Below, piece after piece: positions 31,163 to 41,431 of a DNA stretch of 64,000 bases. Source of the stretch: Thiocapsa imhoffii (lineage in GTDB: Bacteria; Pseudomonadota; Gammaproteobacteria; Chromatiales; Chromatiaceae); NCBI RefSeq assembly GCF_016583985.1, contig NZ_NRSD01000022.1:1-64000 (forward strand). Direction: 5' to 3'. The position numbers and the translations under genes were made by a program. The notes under the pieces are model-generated. The model was given only the letters and a program-made list of their open reading frames with translations, made no database searches and was not told the DNA's origin. Within the stretch, counting starts at the first letter, position 1. Each line of letters starts with the position of its first letter.

Positions 31163-33334
31163 ATGACAGTTCGACGACCGTCCATGCCGTCCCGGTTGGT
31201 CTTGATGGTCCTGAGTCTCTTGCTGGCTGGGTGCGGCGAGCCGCCCTGGAATAATCCCTATCCCGAAGAGGATGCCGCGAGCAAGACCCTTTACAGCTCA
31301 TTCGCCGACCGTCCGAAGCATCTCGACCCGGCACGCTCCTACAGCTCGGACGAATACGCCTTCTTGGCGCAGATTTACGAGCCACCCCTGCAATATCATT
31401 TTCTTCTTCGCCCCTTTCAGCTCGTTCCCTTGACCGCGCTCGAGGTCCCTCAGCCGGCGTATTTCGATGCGGATGGGAATCCATTGCCGGAGGATGCCCC
31501 GGCTGAGGTGATCCATCGCAGCGATTACCTGATCGAGATCCAGCCTGGAATCCAGTACCAACCTCATCCGGCGTTTGCACGCGACGAAGCCGGTCTGGAT
31601 CGGTATCTGTCGCTCACGCCACGGGATGTGCGCGGCATCAATCGACTCGGCGATTTTGCCTTCACCGGGACGCGAGAGTTGACGGCCGAGGACTATGTTC
31701 ATCAGATCAAACGACTGGCCGCGCCCTGGACACATTCGCCGATCTCTGGATTGATGCAGAAGCATCTGCTGGGTTTCGAGGAGTTGGTCGATCAGTTCTC
31801 GGAGCAGGATCCGGGTGACCCGCTGGGGCGTGTTCAATTGTTGCGCGACGCGCGGTTCGAGGGTGGTGAGGTCTTGGATCGCTACCGCTATCGGGTCAGT
31901 GTCAAAGGAAAATATCCACAGTTCAGCTACTGGCTTGCGATGCCCTTCTTCGCTCCCATGCCCTGGGAGGCCGAGGCATTCTACGCGCAGCCCGGGTTGC
32001 GTGAACGCAACATCATGCTTGACTGGTATCCCGTCGGGACGGGTCCCTTCATGCTGGGCGAGAACAATCCAAATTTGCGCATGGTCCTGGAGCGCAATCC
32101 CCATTTTCGTGGTGAGCCCTACCCCGATCATGGCATGCCCGAGGATGAGGCGGACGGATTGCTGGCCGACGCCGGGCAGCCGATGCCCTTCGTCGAGCGC
32201 GCGATCTACAGCCTTGAGAAGGAGAGTATTCCTCGCTGGAATAAATTCCTGCAGGGCTACTATGACAGCTCGGGAATCTCCTCGGATGCCTTTGATCAGG
32301 CCGTCCAGATCGATGCGGGCGGCGAGCCGGTGCTGACGGAGTCGATGCAGGAGCGCGACATCACGCTCCTGACATCCGTTGAACCCTCCATCTTCTACAT
32401 GGGATTCAACATGCTGGACCCGGTGGTCGGTGGCGAGAGCGAACGGGCCCGGCTGTTACGACGGGCGATCTCGATCGCGGTGGATTTCGAGGAGTTCATC
32501 TCGATCTTCACGAACGGTCGCGGCTTGGTCGCGCAGGGACCAATTCCACCGAGTATCTTTGGCCATCGTGAGGGCGAGGCAGGGATCAATCCTTACGTCT
32601 ACACCTGGGCCGGTGGGCGCGCGGTGCGACGCGGACTCGAGGAGGCGCGACTCCTGATGGAGCAGGCGGGTTACCCAGGTGGTCGTGATCGCGACACCGG
32701 CCGGTCACTCAGCATCAACTACGAGGCGATCGCGACTGGACCGGATGATCGGGCGCGTTTGAACTGGATGCGCAAACAATTCGCGAAACTCGGAATCGAA
32801 CTCGTCATCCGCTCGACCGACTACAACCGCTTCCAGGAGAAGATGCGCAACGGCACCGGCCAGCTCTTCATGTGGGGATGGAACGCGGATTATCCGGATC
32901 CGGAGAATTTTCTGTTCTTGCTCTACGGACCCAACGGCAAGGTTGAGCACCAGGGTGAGAACGCGGCAAATTACGCCAATCCTGAGTTCGACCGTTTGTT
33001 CAACCAGATGCGTTTCATGGATGACGGTCCTGAGCGCCAGGCCGTGATCGACCGCATGGTCGAGATCGCGCGCACCGACGCCCCCTGGCTGTGGGGCTTC
33101 AATCCCAAGTCATTCAGTCTGCATCATCAGTGGATGTTCAACGCCAAACCGAATCAAATGGCCAACAACACGCTGAAGTATCGTCGGATCGATCCAGAGT
33201 TACGGCGTGAACTGCGTGAGGCATGGAATCCGCCAGTCCTCTGGCCCCTGTGGATTCTCGCCGGCCTGCTGATCCTGGTCCTGCTGCCCGCGTTGTGGCT
33301 GGTGTGGCGACGCGCACGGAGTACCGCACTGTGA
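31163..33334 (+). CDS. ABC transporter substrate-binding lipoprotein (SBP_bac_5, YejA-like)
   Basis: Peptide-type solute-binding protein of about 723 residues. It starts with a lipoprotein signal ending LLLAGCGEPP, then has the family-5 pattern (DRPKHLDPARSYSSDEY, WYPVGTGPFMLGENN, MWGWNADYPDPENFLF). Unusually, the C-terminus ends in a hydrophobic helix (ILAGLLILVLLPALWLVW) and Arg residues, giving two membrane anchors. The start is uncertain: ATG 31163 gives the best signal peptide, whereas GTG 31145 has the better Shine-Dalgarno (AAAGG). The stop overlaps the next gene in GTGA. Confidence 0.88.
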   Translation: MTVRRPSMPSRLVLMVLSLLLAGCGEPPWNNPYPEEDAASKTLYSSFADRPKHLDPARSYSSDEYAFLAQIYEPPLQYHFLLRPFQLVPLTALEVPQPAYFDADGNPLPEDAPAEVIHRSDYLIEIQPGIQYQPHPAFARDEAGLDRYLSLTPRDVRGINRLGDFAFTGTRELTAEDYVHQIKRLAAPWTHSPISGLMQKHLLGFEELVDQFSEQDPGDPLGRVQLLRDARFEGGEVLDRYRYRVSVKGKYPQFSYWLAMPFFAPMPWEAEAFYAQPGLRERNIMLDWYPVGTGPFMLGENNPNLRMVLERNPHFRGEPYPDHGMPEDEADGLLADAGQPMPFVERAIYSLEKESIPRWNKFLQGYYDSSGISSDAFDQAVQIDAGGEPVLTESMQERDITLLTSVEPSIFYMGFNMLDPVVGGESERARLLRRAISIAVDFEEFISIFTNGRGLVAQGPIPPSIFGHREGEAGINPYVYTWAGGRAVRRGLEEARLLMEQAGYPGGRDRDTGRSLSINYEAIATGPDDRARLNWMRKQFAKLGIELVIRSTDYNRFQEKMRNGTGQLFMWGWNADYPDPENFLFLLYGPNGKVEHQGENAANYANPEFDRLFNQMRFMDDGPERQAVIDRMVEIARTDAPWLWGFNPKSFSLHHQWMFNAKPNQMANNTLKYRRIDPELRRELREAWNPPVLWPLWILAGLLILVLLPALWLVWRRARSTAL

Positions 33335-34308
33335 CGGCCTATATCATCCGGCGCATGCTCTATGCGATTCCAATTCTGATTGGGGTCAACCTCATCACCT
33401 TCGTGCTGTTCTTTGTGGTCAACTCGCCCGATGACATGGCCCGCATGCACCTCGGTGAGAAGCGGGTGACGCCTGAGGCGATCGAAACCTGGAAACAAGA
33501 GCATGGCTATGCCATGCCGCTGCTCTACAACCCGGACGCGGTCGGCATCGGGCGTCTGACCGAGACTATTTTTTTTGAGAAATCGATTCGACTCTTTGCG
33601 TTTAACTTTGGTTCGTCCGACAACGGGCGCGATATCGGTTACGACATCTCTCAACGCATGTGGCCGAGTTTGGCGATCGCCATCCCGGTGCTGCTCGTGG
33701 GCTTGGCGTTCAACATCTCCTACGCCTTGTTCATCGTGTTTTTTCGCGCGACCTATGTCGATTTCAGCAGCGTCGTGCTGTTGGTCGCGATGATGTCGAT
33801 CTCGGGCCTCTTCTACATCATCGGCGGACAATTCTTGCTGAGCAAACTCTTTCACTTGGTGCCGATCTCGGGCTATGACACGGGCATCGAGGCATTGAAA
33901 TTCCTGATCTTACCGGTCATCGTCGGCGTAATTGGGGGCATCGGTGCGGGCACCCGTTGGTATCGCACCCTGTTTCTCGAGGAAATTTCGAAGGACTATG
34001 TGCGCACGGCACGTGCAAAGGGTTTGAGCGAGCGGCGCGTGCTCTTTCGCCACATTCTTCAGAATGCGCTGATTCCAATCCTGACAGGGGTGGTCGTGGT
34101 GCTGCCCCTCCTCTTCATGGGAAGCCTCATCACCGAGTCGTTCTTTGGCATTCCTGGTCTGGGCAGCTACACCATTGATGCCATCAACAGCCAGGACTTC
34201 GCCATCGTCCGCTCGATGGTCTATCTCGGTGCCGTCCTCTACATCGTGGGACTCATCTTGACCGACATTTCCTACACCCTGGTCGACCCACGGGTCCGGT
34301 TGCAATGA
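33331..34308 (+). CDS. ABC transporter permease, YejB/DppB-like
   Basis: Inner-membrane permease of a peptide ABC importer, 325 residues with about six helices. It begins TAYIIRRMLYAIPILIGVNLITF, typical of DppB/YejB. The EAA loop for the ATPase reads YVRTARAKGLSERRVLFRHILQNALIP. The GTG start at 33331 lies inside the GTGA overlap with the binding-protein stop, so translation is coupled. Confidence 0.92.
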   Translation: MTAYIIRRMLYAIPILIGVNLITFVLFFVVNSPDDMARMHLGEKRVTPEAIETWKQEHGYAMPLLYNPDAVGIGRLTETIFFEKSIRLFAFNFGSSDNGRDIGYDISQRMWPSLAIAIPVLLVGLAFNISYALFIVFFRATYVDFSSVVLLVAMMSISGLFYIIGGQFLLSKLFHLVPISGYDTGIEALKFLILPVIVGVIGGIGAGTRWYRTLFLEEISKDYVRTARAKGLSERRVLFRHILQNALIPILTGVVVVLPLLFMGSLITESFFGIPGLGSYTIDAINSQDFAIVRSMVYLGAVLYIVGLILTDISYTLVDPRVRLQ

Positions 34309-34342
34309 CGCAGGACCCGGGAGCGATCCAATCGATGGGGGC

Positions 34343-35770
34343 GTGCCCATGCCCGTGATGCCGGTCATCCTGTGGACCGATGCCCTGGTCTTCCTGTTGC
34401 TCGTGTTGATCGGCGCCTTCGTGCTCTATGCGAAAGGTCATGAGCATATGCGCGCGCCCTGGCGGCGTGTGATCCGCTCGCGCACAGGTGTGGCGACCAT
34501 CGTGGTGCTGAGCTTCTACGTGATCGTGGGTCTGCTCGACACGGTGCATTTTCGGCTCAAGCTGGATCAGGATCCCGAGAGTAGCCTGACTGAGACGCAG
34601 TATTCGCCCGAGGTCTTGAGCCTCCTCGATCTTCTGCTCAGCGGACTGCGAGAGCGCCAAGAAAAAACCTATTCCGCCCCCTTCGCAACCCATTTGTTCG
34701 TGAAGGAGGCGATCGAGCAACCCGATGGCAGCTTGGTGCGCGATTTCCCGCGACTCGACCATGGTGGGGCTCACCTGACCGATCCCTCTCGGCAGCGCGC
34801 GATCGACCTCACTTGGCGAGCACTATGGGGTACGTTGCAGGGCCTGGCGCTGTGGGCATTGATCCTGTTGTTCGTGCTATGGCGACTGGGTCGGGCGTCG
34901 GGTCGCACGCCACGAGAGGTCGGTCGCGCCATGTGGGCCGGCCAGGGGCGCGTGCCTTGGCGCACGGCCTTCATCATGCTGGGCATCATGCTGATCCTGA
35001 GCACGATTGCGGGCGAGTTGGCGCAGCACTATCACATCCTGGGCACGGACAAGGTCGGAGAGGATGTCTTCTACCAAACCTTGAAGAGTATTCGCACCGG
35101 ACTGCTGATCGGAACCTTGACAACCCTCGTCATGCTCCCCGCCGCGGTTCTTCTTGGCATCATGGCCGGTTATTTTCGTGGCTGGGTCGATGATGTCATC
35201 CAATATCTCTACACCACCCTGAACTCCATCCCAGGGGTGCTCTTGATCGCGGCGGCCATCCTGTTGCTGCAGGTCTACATGAGCAATAACGCTGATCAAT
35301 TCAACAGCTTGGTCGAGCGGGCGGATCTACGACTGCTTTTTCTTGTCCTGATCCTAGGGATTACGAGCTGGACTGGTTTGTGCCGACTCTTGCGCGGGGA
35401 AGCACTGTAACTCCGTGAGGTCGACTATGTCCAGGCCTCGGCAGCTCTGGGCGTGGGACATTTCACCTTGATCAGCCGTCATATCCTGCCGAACGTCATG
35501 CATATCGTCCTAATCACGTTGGTGCTGGATTTTAGTGGCCTGGTGTTGGCAGAGGCCGTTTTGTCTTACATCAACATCGGTGTCGACCCCACCATGAATT
35601 CCTGGGGAAATATGATCAATAGTGCCCGACTGGAGCTGGCTCGGGATCCGATTGTCTGGTGGTCGCTGGCCGCGGCGTTCATGTTTATGTTCGCCTTGGT
35701 GTTGGCGGCCAATCTGTTCGCCGATGTGGTGCGCGACGCCTTCGATCCGCGTCTGCGCAGCGTGCGTTGA
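34343..35770 (+). pseudogene. ABC transporter permease, YejE-like, with in-frame stop
   Basis: Second permease of the importer. The frame runs from GTG 34343 to 35410 and, in the same frame without any shift, from 35411 to 35770. The two parts are split only by TAA at 35408-35410 (codon 356). The flanks read GITSWTGLCRLLRGEAL before and LREVDYVQASAALGVGHF after, a continuous EAA-loop region where relatives have a sense codon. The upstream part has all early helices and a long periplasmic loop; the part lost holds the ATPase contact and the last helices. A single substitution (for example AAA or CAA to TAA) or a sequencing error explains it. A restart at GTG 35453 would lack the core. Confidence 0.82.
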
Positions 35771-35799
35771 GCGACATGCACCACCGGAGTCACCATGAC

Positions 35800-37893
35800 A
35801 TGGCTGCAAGCAGGCCGGGACCAGGCGCTGAGACGAGCATGAGTTCCGAGGTGCTGCTGGAGGTCACTGGACTCACCAGCGAGCTCGGTGATGCAACGCA
35901 TCCCGTGCGTGTCGTCGATGCAGTGGATCTGCGCATCCACCGTGGTGAGACCTTCGTGCTGCTCGGCGAGTCCGGCTGTGGCAAGTCGATGACGGCACTC
36001 TCCCTGATGCGCCTGCTGCCCCCATCCGGTCGTGTGCGTGCCGGCTCGGTGCGCCTTGCGGGAACCGATCTGTTGCGATTGACCGAGACCGAGATGCGGC
36101 GCGTTCGCGGCGGTCGGATGGCGATGATCTTTCAGGAGCCGCAGACCTCCTTAAATCCGGTGATGTCGGTTGGTGATCAGATCGCCGAAGCCGTGCGCCG
36201 TCATGAAGGTCGTGCGCGCGATCGGATCGCGGCCCGGGTCATCGAACTCATGAATGCCGTCGGGATCCCGGATCCGGCCCGGCGCATCGCTGAATACCCG
36301 CACCAGCTTTCGGGCGGGATGAAACAACGCGTCATGATCGCCATGGCCTTGGCGGGTGATCCAGAGCTCTTGATCGCCGATGAGCCGACCACGGCATTGG
36401 ATGTCACCATCCAAGCGCAGGTTCTGCGGCTGTTGAAGGAACTGCAGGTCAAGACCGGTCTGGCGGTCTTACTCATCACCCATGACCTTGGCGTCGTTGC
36501 CGAGACGGCTGACCGACTCGCGGTCATGTATGCCGGCCAGATCGTGGAGACGGCTACGACCGATGCCTTCTTCGCGGCGCCGGCTCATCCCTACAGTCAG
36601 CGTCTGATGGAAAGCCTGCCCAGTGCCGAGAAGCGCCAGGGGCGACTCGCGGTCATTCCAGGCCGGGTTCCACCCTTGACCACGGCGTTTCACGGCTGTC
36701 GATTCGTTGACCGTTGCGCGCGTGCCCTGACGCCGTGTCCGGAACAGGTTCCGGTCTGGCGTGACCTCACCGCGGATCAGGGGGTGCGGTGTCATCTGTG
36801 GTCAGCAGGCGCGGCGGAGTCCATAGCCCGTGGCGCAGCTCAGGACTCGGCCTTCGAACCCACGCTCACGCAGGCCTCCGCGGCCGTGTCTGGGGTGCAA
36901 CCCGCGGCAGGTGAACCTCTGCTCGAAGTGCAGGATCTGCAGGTGCACTTCCCGATTCATCAGGGTGTCTTGCGGCGGGTGGTTGGGCAGGTGCGGGCTG
37001 TTGATGGGGTTACCTTTGATCTGCGCGCGGGGCAGACATTGGCCTTGGTCGGTGAGTCCGGTTGTGGGAAGACCACTGCCGGCAAGGGGATCCTGCAATT
37101 GATCCTGCCGACGGGTGGGTCGATTCAGTTTCGCGGGCGAGAGCTCATGGGTTTGGGCTATCGGCGGATGCGTCCGTTTCGCAAAGACCTCCAGATGATC
37201 TTCCAGGATCCCTATGCGGCGATGAATCCACGCATGTTGATTGCGGATCTGGTGGGAGAGGGACTCCAGGCGCTTGGCATCGAACGCACGCGGGCCGGGC
37301 GGCGACAACGGGTCGCCGAACTGCTCGAACTGGTTGGGCTCGACGACGACGCGCTCGATCGCTATCCACATGAGTTCTCGGGTGGCCAGCGTCAACGCAT
37401 CTGTATTGCCCGAGCCTTGGCCGTTGAACCGAAGCTGATCGTTTGCGATGAACCAACGAGTGCGCTGGATGTTTCGGTTCAGGCGCAGATTCTGAATTTG
37501 CTCAAAGACCTTCAAGATCGATTGGGATTGGCCTACCTCTTCATCACGCATGACCTCTCGGTGGTAGCCTATCTCGCGCATGAGGTTGCGGTGATGTACC
37601 TGGGGCGTATCGTCGAGCGTGGCCAGGTCGCCGAGATCCTCGAAACACCACGTCATCCCTATACGCGTGCACTGCTGTCCGCGGTTCCCGTCATCGATTC
37701 CGCCCAGCGTCGTACCATCATACGTTTGGAAGGTGACATGCCCTCACCGAGTGCTCCGCCGCCTGGATGCTATTTTCATCCGCGTTGCCCAGAGGCGTTG
37801 CCCGAGTGTGCCATGGCGTATCCGGAGGCACTCTGTTTGAGTGAATCCCACGTCGTGGCCTGTCGTCGGGTGCGGGAGGCCGAGCAGGTCTGA
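35800..37893 (+). CDS. Peptide ABC transporter ATP-binding protein, two fused ATPase domains (YejF-like)
   Basis: Two complete ABC ATPase domains in one chain of about 697 residues. Domain 1 has Walker [12 protein letters not shown], signature LSGGMKQR and ADEPTTALD. Domain 2 has [21 protein letters not shown] and CDEPTSALD. Both end in the oligopeptide-family C-terminal extension with Cys clusters ([35 protein letters not shown]), known in some family members to bind an iron-sulfur cluster. ATG 35800 follows GGAG; ATG 35839 (MSSEVLLEV) is an alternative. Last gene of the importer operon. Confidence 0.93.
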   Translation: MAASRPGPGAETSMSSEVLLEVTGLTSELGDATHPVRVVDAVDLRIHRGETFVLLGESGCGKSMTALSLMRLLPPSGRVRAGSVRLAGTDLLRLTETEMRRVRGGRMAMIFQEPQTSLNPVMSVGDQIAEAVRRHEGRARDRIAARVIELMNAVGIPDPARRIAEYPHQLSGGMKQRVMIAMALAGDPELLIADEPTTALDVTIQAQVLRLLKELQVKTGLAVLLITHDLGVVAETADRLAVMYAGQIVETATTDAFFAAPAHPYSQRLMESLPSAEKRQGRLAVIPGRVPPLTTAFHGCRFVDRCARALTPCPEQVPVWRDLTADQGVRCHLWSAGAAESIARGAAQDSAFEPTLTQASAAVSGVQPAAGEPLLEVQDLQVHFPIHQGVLRRVVGQVRAVDGVTFDLRAGQTLALVGESGCGKTTAGKGILQLILPTGGSIQFRGRELMGLGYRRMRPFRKDLQMIFQDPYAAMNPRMLIADLVGEGLQALGIERTRAGRRQRVAELLELVGLDDDALDRYPHEFSGGQRQRICIARALAVEPKLIVCDEPTSALDVSVQAQILNLLKDLQDRLGLAYLFITHDLSVVAYLAHEVAVMYLGRIVERGQVAEILETPRHPYTRALLSAVPVIDSAQRRTIIRLEGDMPSPSAPPPGCYFHPRCPEALPECAMAYPEALCLSESHVVACRRVREAEQV

Positions 37894-38169
37894 GGTGCGG
37901 ATCGCTCGCCCGAGCCTCGTCACATGGCCCATTCGAACGCCGACAGCCTGGCTGTCCTGCCCGCTCCTCCTCGGTGCAGGCCGTTATGAGCGTGCGTGGA
38001 ATCGCAGTGGCCCCGGGCGAATGGGAACCTGGCTGCTGGGCCGTCTCGCGACGCGCGTCACGGTTTGCGCGGCCCAGTCGGCGTGTGATGGTGGCGTCAA
38101 GCTGTGGGATCCCATGCTGCTCATGGCCTGCTATTGTCGCATTCCGAATCGCCGTCGAGAGCCGCTGGT

Positions 38170-39537
38170 ATGAGCGCATTGAACCGAATCCTCTTCATTG
38201 ATCAGAAGCCGGCCAAGGACTCGATTGGCACCCTCTTGCAGCGTCGTTGGCCGACGTTCGAGCTTTTGGATGTCATGAATCTCGACATGATTCGGGCGGC
38301 GCTGGGTCAGGCTGAACTCTGGGATCTCATCCTCTGCGATGCGGCAAGCTTCGAGTCCTTTGGGGTTGCCGAGTTACTCCGTGGTGTGCGGGAACACCTG
38401 AATGCCTCGGTTGTCCTGCTGCAGCGCGGTGAACCGCGGGTCGACATCGCGCAAGTCTATCGGTTGGGTGTTGCGGATGTCGTGGACTGGGCCGATGAGG
38501 AGCATCTGCTGGCGGTGTGCGAACGCGAGTTGGCCAACGCCCTGATGCGCAAAGAGATCCGTGAACTACGATGCTCCGCGACGCAGGGCCACTTAGGTCC
38601 GAATCAGGCGCTGGTGGTCGCCACGATTCAAGATATGAGTCCAGGAGCGCGGCAGCGTCAAGTCGAGGGGCACGCGCCGCACCATGCGACAGTGGATGCG
38701 CGCGGTGGTGAGGTCAGGGACGGTGCCGTGGACCAGCGAACCTACATTCGCGAACTGATCGATGCGGGCGGGTTGACCCTGGAATACCAGCCGATCATCT
38801 CGCTGCGGGCTAACGAAGAGCATCGGCGGATGTTCGAGACGCTGGTGCGTCTGAAGGATCGGACTGGACGACTCTTGGCGCCGAGCGAATTCCTGCCCGT
38901 GGTCTCCGCGGCTGGGTGGATGAACAAGGTCGACCTCTGGATTCTGCGCCGCGCCCTGGCGACCTTGAAAGAGATGCAGCAAGCAGGCTCGGAAGAGATC
39001 ATTCTCTTCATCAATGTTGCCGCGGAGACGCTGCGTTCTGAAAAGACCGCCAAGGCCATGGCAGCCTTCGTGTCCGCCTCGGGTGTGGCGCCGGGATCCG
39101 TGGTGATCGAGCTCAGACAAGCCGTGTTCCAAGATTCCGTCGAAACGCTGCAAACCTTCGCGCGGGTGCTGCGCGAGCGGGGACATGGCATCCTGGTCGA
39201 AGACTTGGCCGTGGACGACTTGGATTTTCTGACGCGACAAACTGACCTCATCAGTCATATCAAGCTTGGCCGTGACATCACGCAGGGGTTGGTCGAACGT
39301 CGGATTTCCCAGGAGTCGGTCAATACCCTGGTGAAGTGCGCGCAAGAGGAAGGGATGCGGGTGATTGCCTTGGCGGTCGACAATGCAGAGTTGCTGCCGA
39401 TGCTCTTCGCCGCTGGGGTCGACGCGATTCAAGGTCACTTCGTGAGCATGCCCTATCAGACGCTGATGTATCCGAGTATCCAACGGGTGGAATCCAGTTC
39501 AACACCCGCCTGGCAGGACGCTCGCGGATCGAGTTAA
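38170..39537 (+). CDS. Receiver-like/EAL-domain protein with degenerate active site
   Basis: 455 residues. Residues 1-130 resemble a response-regulator receiver (LFIDQKP and LILCDAAS keep Asp at the usual sites, the rest is diverged). Residues 190-440 are an EAL domain. Compared with active c-di-GMP phosphodiesterases, the EAL motif is ETL (224-226), Asn282, Lys365 and Gln421 are kept, but the ExxE pair reads ELRQ (314-317), the DDFG motif reads EDLA (344-347), and the late catalytic Glu (EGVE) is replaced in IALAVD. It is probably catalytically dead and may sense c-di-GMP or act as a scaffold, like FimX-type proteins. Inference. Confidence 0.85.
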   Translation: MSALNRILFIDQKPAKDSIGTLLQRRWPTFELLDVMNLDMIRAALGQAELWDLILCDAASFESFGVAELLRGVREHLNASVVLLQRGEPRVDIAQVYRLGVADVVDWADEEHLLAVCERELANALMRKEIRELRCSATQGHLGPNQALVVATIQDMSPGARQRQVEGHAPHHATVDARGGEVRDGAVDQRTYIRELIDAGGLTLEYQPIISLRANEEHRRMFETLVRLKDRTGRLLAPSEFLPVVSAAGWMNKVDLWILRRALATLKEMQQAGSEEIILFINVAAETLRSEKTAKAMAAFVSASGVAPGSVVIELRQAVFQDSVETLQTFARVLRERGHGILVEDLAVDDLDFLTRQTDLISHIKLGRDITQGLVERRISQESVNTLVKCAQEEGMRVIALAVDNAELLPMLFAAGVDAIQGHFVSMPYQTLMYPSIQRVESSSTPAWQDARGSS

Positions 39538-40320
39538 CGCAGGAGCAGGCGCTCCCCTTCATGAGGCCCCGCGTGTGGGGGCGTGCCATCGCCCTAGGGT
39601 GCGCCGCCTCCAGTCTGGAACGCCGTGGCAGTGGTCTCCGAGGCGATCGTGTGTGCTCAATGGCTGGCCTAGGCACGGTGCGTGAAGGGTGGCGGGAGAC
39701 AGGTCGCGCGGTGTTGATTCTGGTGCGAAGTCAGTGATCTGGGTTCGCCGCCGTTTTTTTTTCTGTTGAGTCAAGAAATGGGCGAGATTTCCCTCGATTT
39801 CGCGGTACACTAGGACATCGAACGCGACCTTAGGGCGCTCTAAAGACGGATTGCAATCCGGCAACGGCTTCCCCGACCGGGAATAGATGTCGAACCGGAG
39901 GCCGGGTGCAACCGCCAGATTGAAAACTAGACCGCAACGAATCCAGTCGCAATGCCGCATTGAACTCCTTTCGCTCGCCCATCCTCTTTGTGTTCAAATC
40001 CTCTGAGTCCTTACTTTGTCTGTCGCTGCGAGCTCCGACGAGCATCCCTGCTGGTGTTGTCTGGACCCAGGGCAAGCAACGGCCGTGGTGGGATTTGGAT
40101 GGAAAGAGACCGGGCGGGTGCAAACACCGAACACCGAGATGCGTCCGCAAGCCCCGCGTTTCCTTCCGCCGAGCGGGATTCGTCGCATGAAACAGACTGA
40201 GTCAGCGTGGTGCGATTCAGATTCCACTCTAGATTGGGTGGAGGACACACCGGCCTTCTCGTAAGGCTGGTTATCAAGACAAGCCAACCGCAGGTTGGTC
40301 CGTAAAGTGATGAGGTTGTT
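39538..40320. other. 783-base region between the EAL gene and csp
   Basis: The largest gap in the window. It contains a run of nine T (about 39754-39762), which may mark a transcript end, and two small hairpins just before csp. No frame in it resembles a known protein, and coding-like composition is weak. A long csp leader or an unrecognised small RNA is possible. Confidence 0.4.
40251..40298 (+). promoter_or_regulatory. Two hairpins in the likely csp mRNA leader
   Basis: CGGCCTT-CTCGT-AAGGCTG (40251-40269) and CCAACC-GCA-GGTTGG (40284-40298) lie 23-70 bases before the csp start. Cold-shock mRNAs commonly have long structured leaders. A role in temperature control here is inference. Confidence 0.5.
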
Positions 40321-40533
40321 ATGCCAGGTGAATTGGTTTCCGGGACGGTCAAGTGGTTCAATGACGAAAAAGGATATGGTTTCATTGAGCGCGAAGGTGG
40401 GAAAGATGTGTTCGTACACCATAGCGCGATCAACGGCTCAGGCCGCAAGACCCTGCTCGAGGGGCAGCGGGTGACCATGGAAGTGACGCAGGGCCCTAAG
40501 GGCCCTCAAGCAGAGAATGTGACGCCGGACTAA
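40321..40533 (+). CDS. Cold-shock domain protein (CspA family)
   Basis: Single cold-shock domain of 70 residues that binds single-stranded RNA and [21 protein letters not shown] holds RNP1 (KGYGFI) and VFVHHSAI is RNP2. The start GTKWF block and length fit CspA/CspE-type proteins. Which paralogue it is, and whether it is cold-induced, cannot be told from the sequence. Confidence 0.95.
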   Translation: MPGELVSGTVKWFNDEKGYGFIEREGGKDVFVHHSAINGSGRKTLLEGQRVTMEVTQGPKGPQAENVTPD

Positions 40534-40732
40534 GGTCACATCTCACCCGGAGCCGAGACGAATTACTCGATCCGACCGGGGGCCAGGGCTGGAATGACGG
40601 TCGGCCCTGATCCCCAATTTTTCTTGATGCTGTCCCGCTTCGGTTCCCACTCCGGAGACACCCATGGTGCTGTGCGCAGGGGTGCTCTCGTGGTCGGCGA
40701 GATGTCTACGCTCGTGGTGCGTGCCGCGGGGC

Positions 40733-41398
40733 TCATTTTCGTTTAGGCTCTTCGTGCGTTCGCTCGAAGCCGACTGTGGGCGTGTCCATGCGATGGCTCG
40801 GTGACTCCGAACCCGTGAGTTCAAGCGGGGTATTGATGTTCAGGAACGCGCGCGTTTGATCGCTGAAATCGGCGAGCGCGTGTGTTTGACGCAGCATCCA
40901 CTGCACGGCGCTTCGCGTGCCCCCTTTGAGGTCGGCCTGGAGCCGTGCGGCCAGACTGACTCGTAGCAGGACGAAGAGCGGTTGCAACCGTTCTCCATCT
41001 GCCGCCATCACCAACTCGACCGCGTTGGAACCGATCGCAGCCTGCATGCGGGCGACCAGATCGCTTGGACACTGGGGGCTATCGCACGGGACGCACTGGA
41101 TCCAGCCCGTCCGTGACGCCAGCATGGCGCTCAAGATCCCTGTCAGGGGTCCCTGAAAACCGGGTTCGAGATCGGAGATCACGGGGTATCCATAGCGGCG
41201 ATACCGGTCCTGATTGCGGTTGGCGCTGATCAGGATCCCGTCGACCTGGGGCGCGAGGCGCTCTAGAACGGACTCAATGAGCGGGCGTCCGCGAAAGACC
41301 GCGAGACCTTTGTCGATTCCGCCCAAGCGACTACCACGGCCACCAGCGAGGATCACGCCGGTCACGGTATCAGCGTTCGCCAGGGGATCTGGGATCAT
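40733..41398 (-). CDS. mobA: Molybdenum cofactor guanylyltransferase MobA
   Basis: Transfers GMP from GTP to molybdopterin, making the MGD cofactor of DMSO-reductase-family enzymes. It has 221 residues with the nucleotide-binding ILAGGRGSRLGGIDKGLA and the Mg-binding Asp in CVPCDSPQCP. The last about 25 residues are outside the usual domain. It lies 33 bases after psiE on the minus strand. Confidence 0.92.
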   Translation of the reverse strand: MIPDPLANADTVTGVILAGGRGSRLGGIDKGLAVFRGRPLIESVLERLAPQVDGILISANRNQDRYRRYGYPVISDLEPGFQGPLTGILSAMLASRTGWIQCVPCDSPQCPSDLVARMQAAIGSNAVELVMAADGERLQPLFVLLRVSLAARLQADLKGGTRSAVQWMLRQTHALADFSDQTRAFLNINTPLELTGSESPSHRMDTPTVGFERTHEEPKRK

Positions 41399-41431
41399 CA
41401 GCGGAGGCTTCCGTGCCCGACCGACAGCATG

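Noticed and set aside
35453..35770. Independent small permease gene starting at GTG 35453
   Set aside because: It is the direct in-frame continuation of the upstream permease and lacks the first helices; better read as the downstream part of a disrupted gene.
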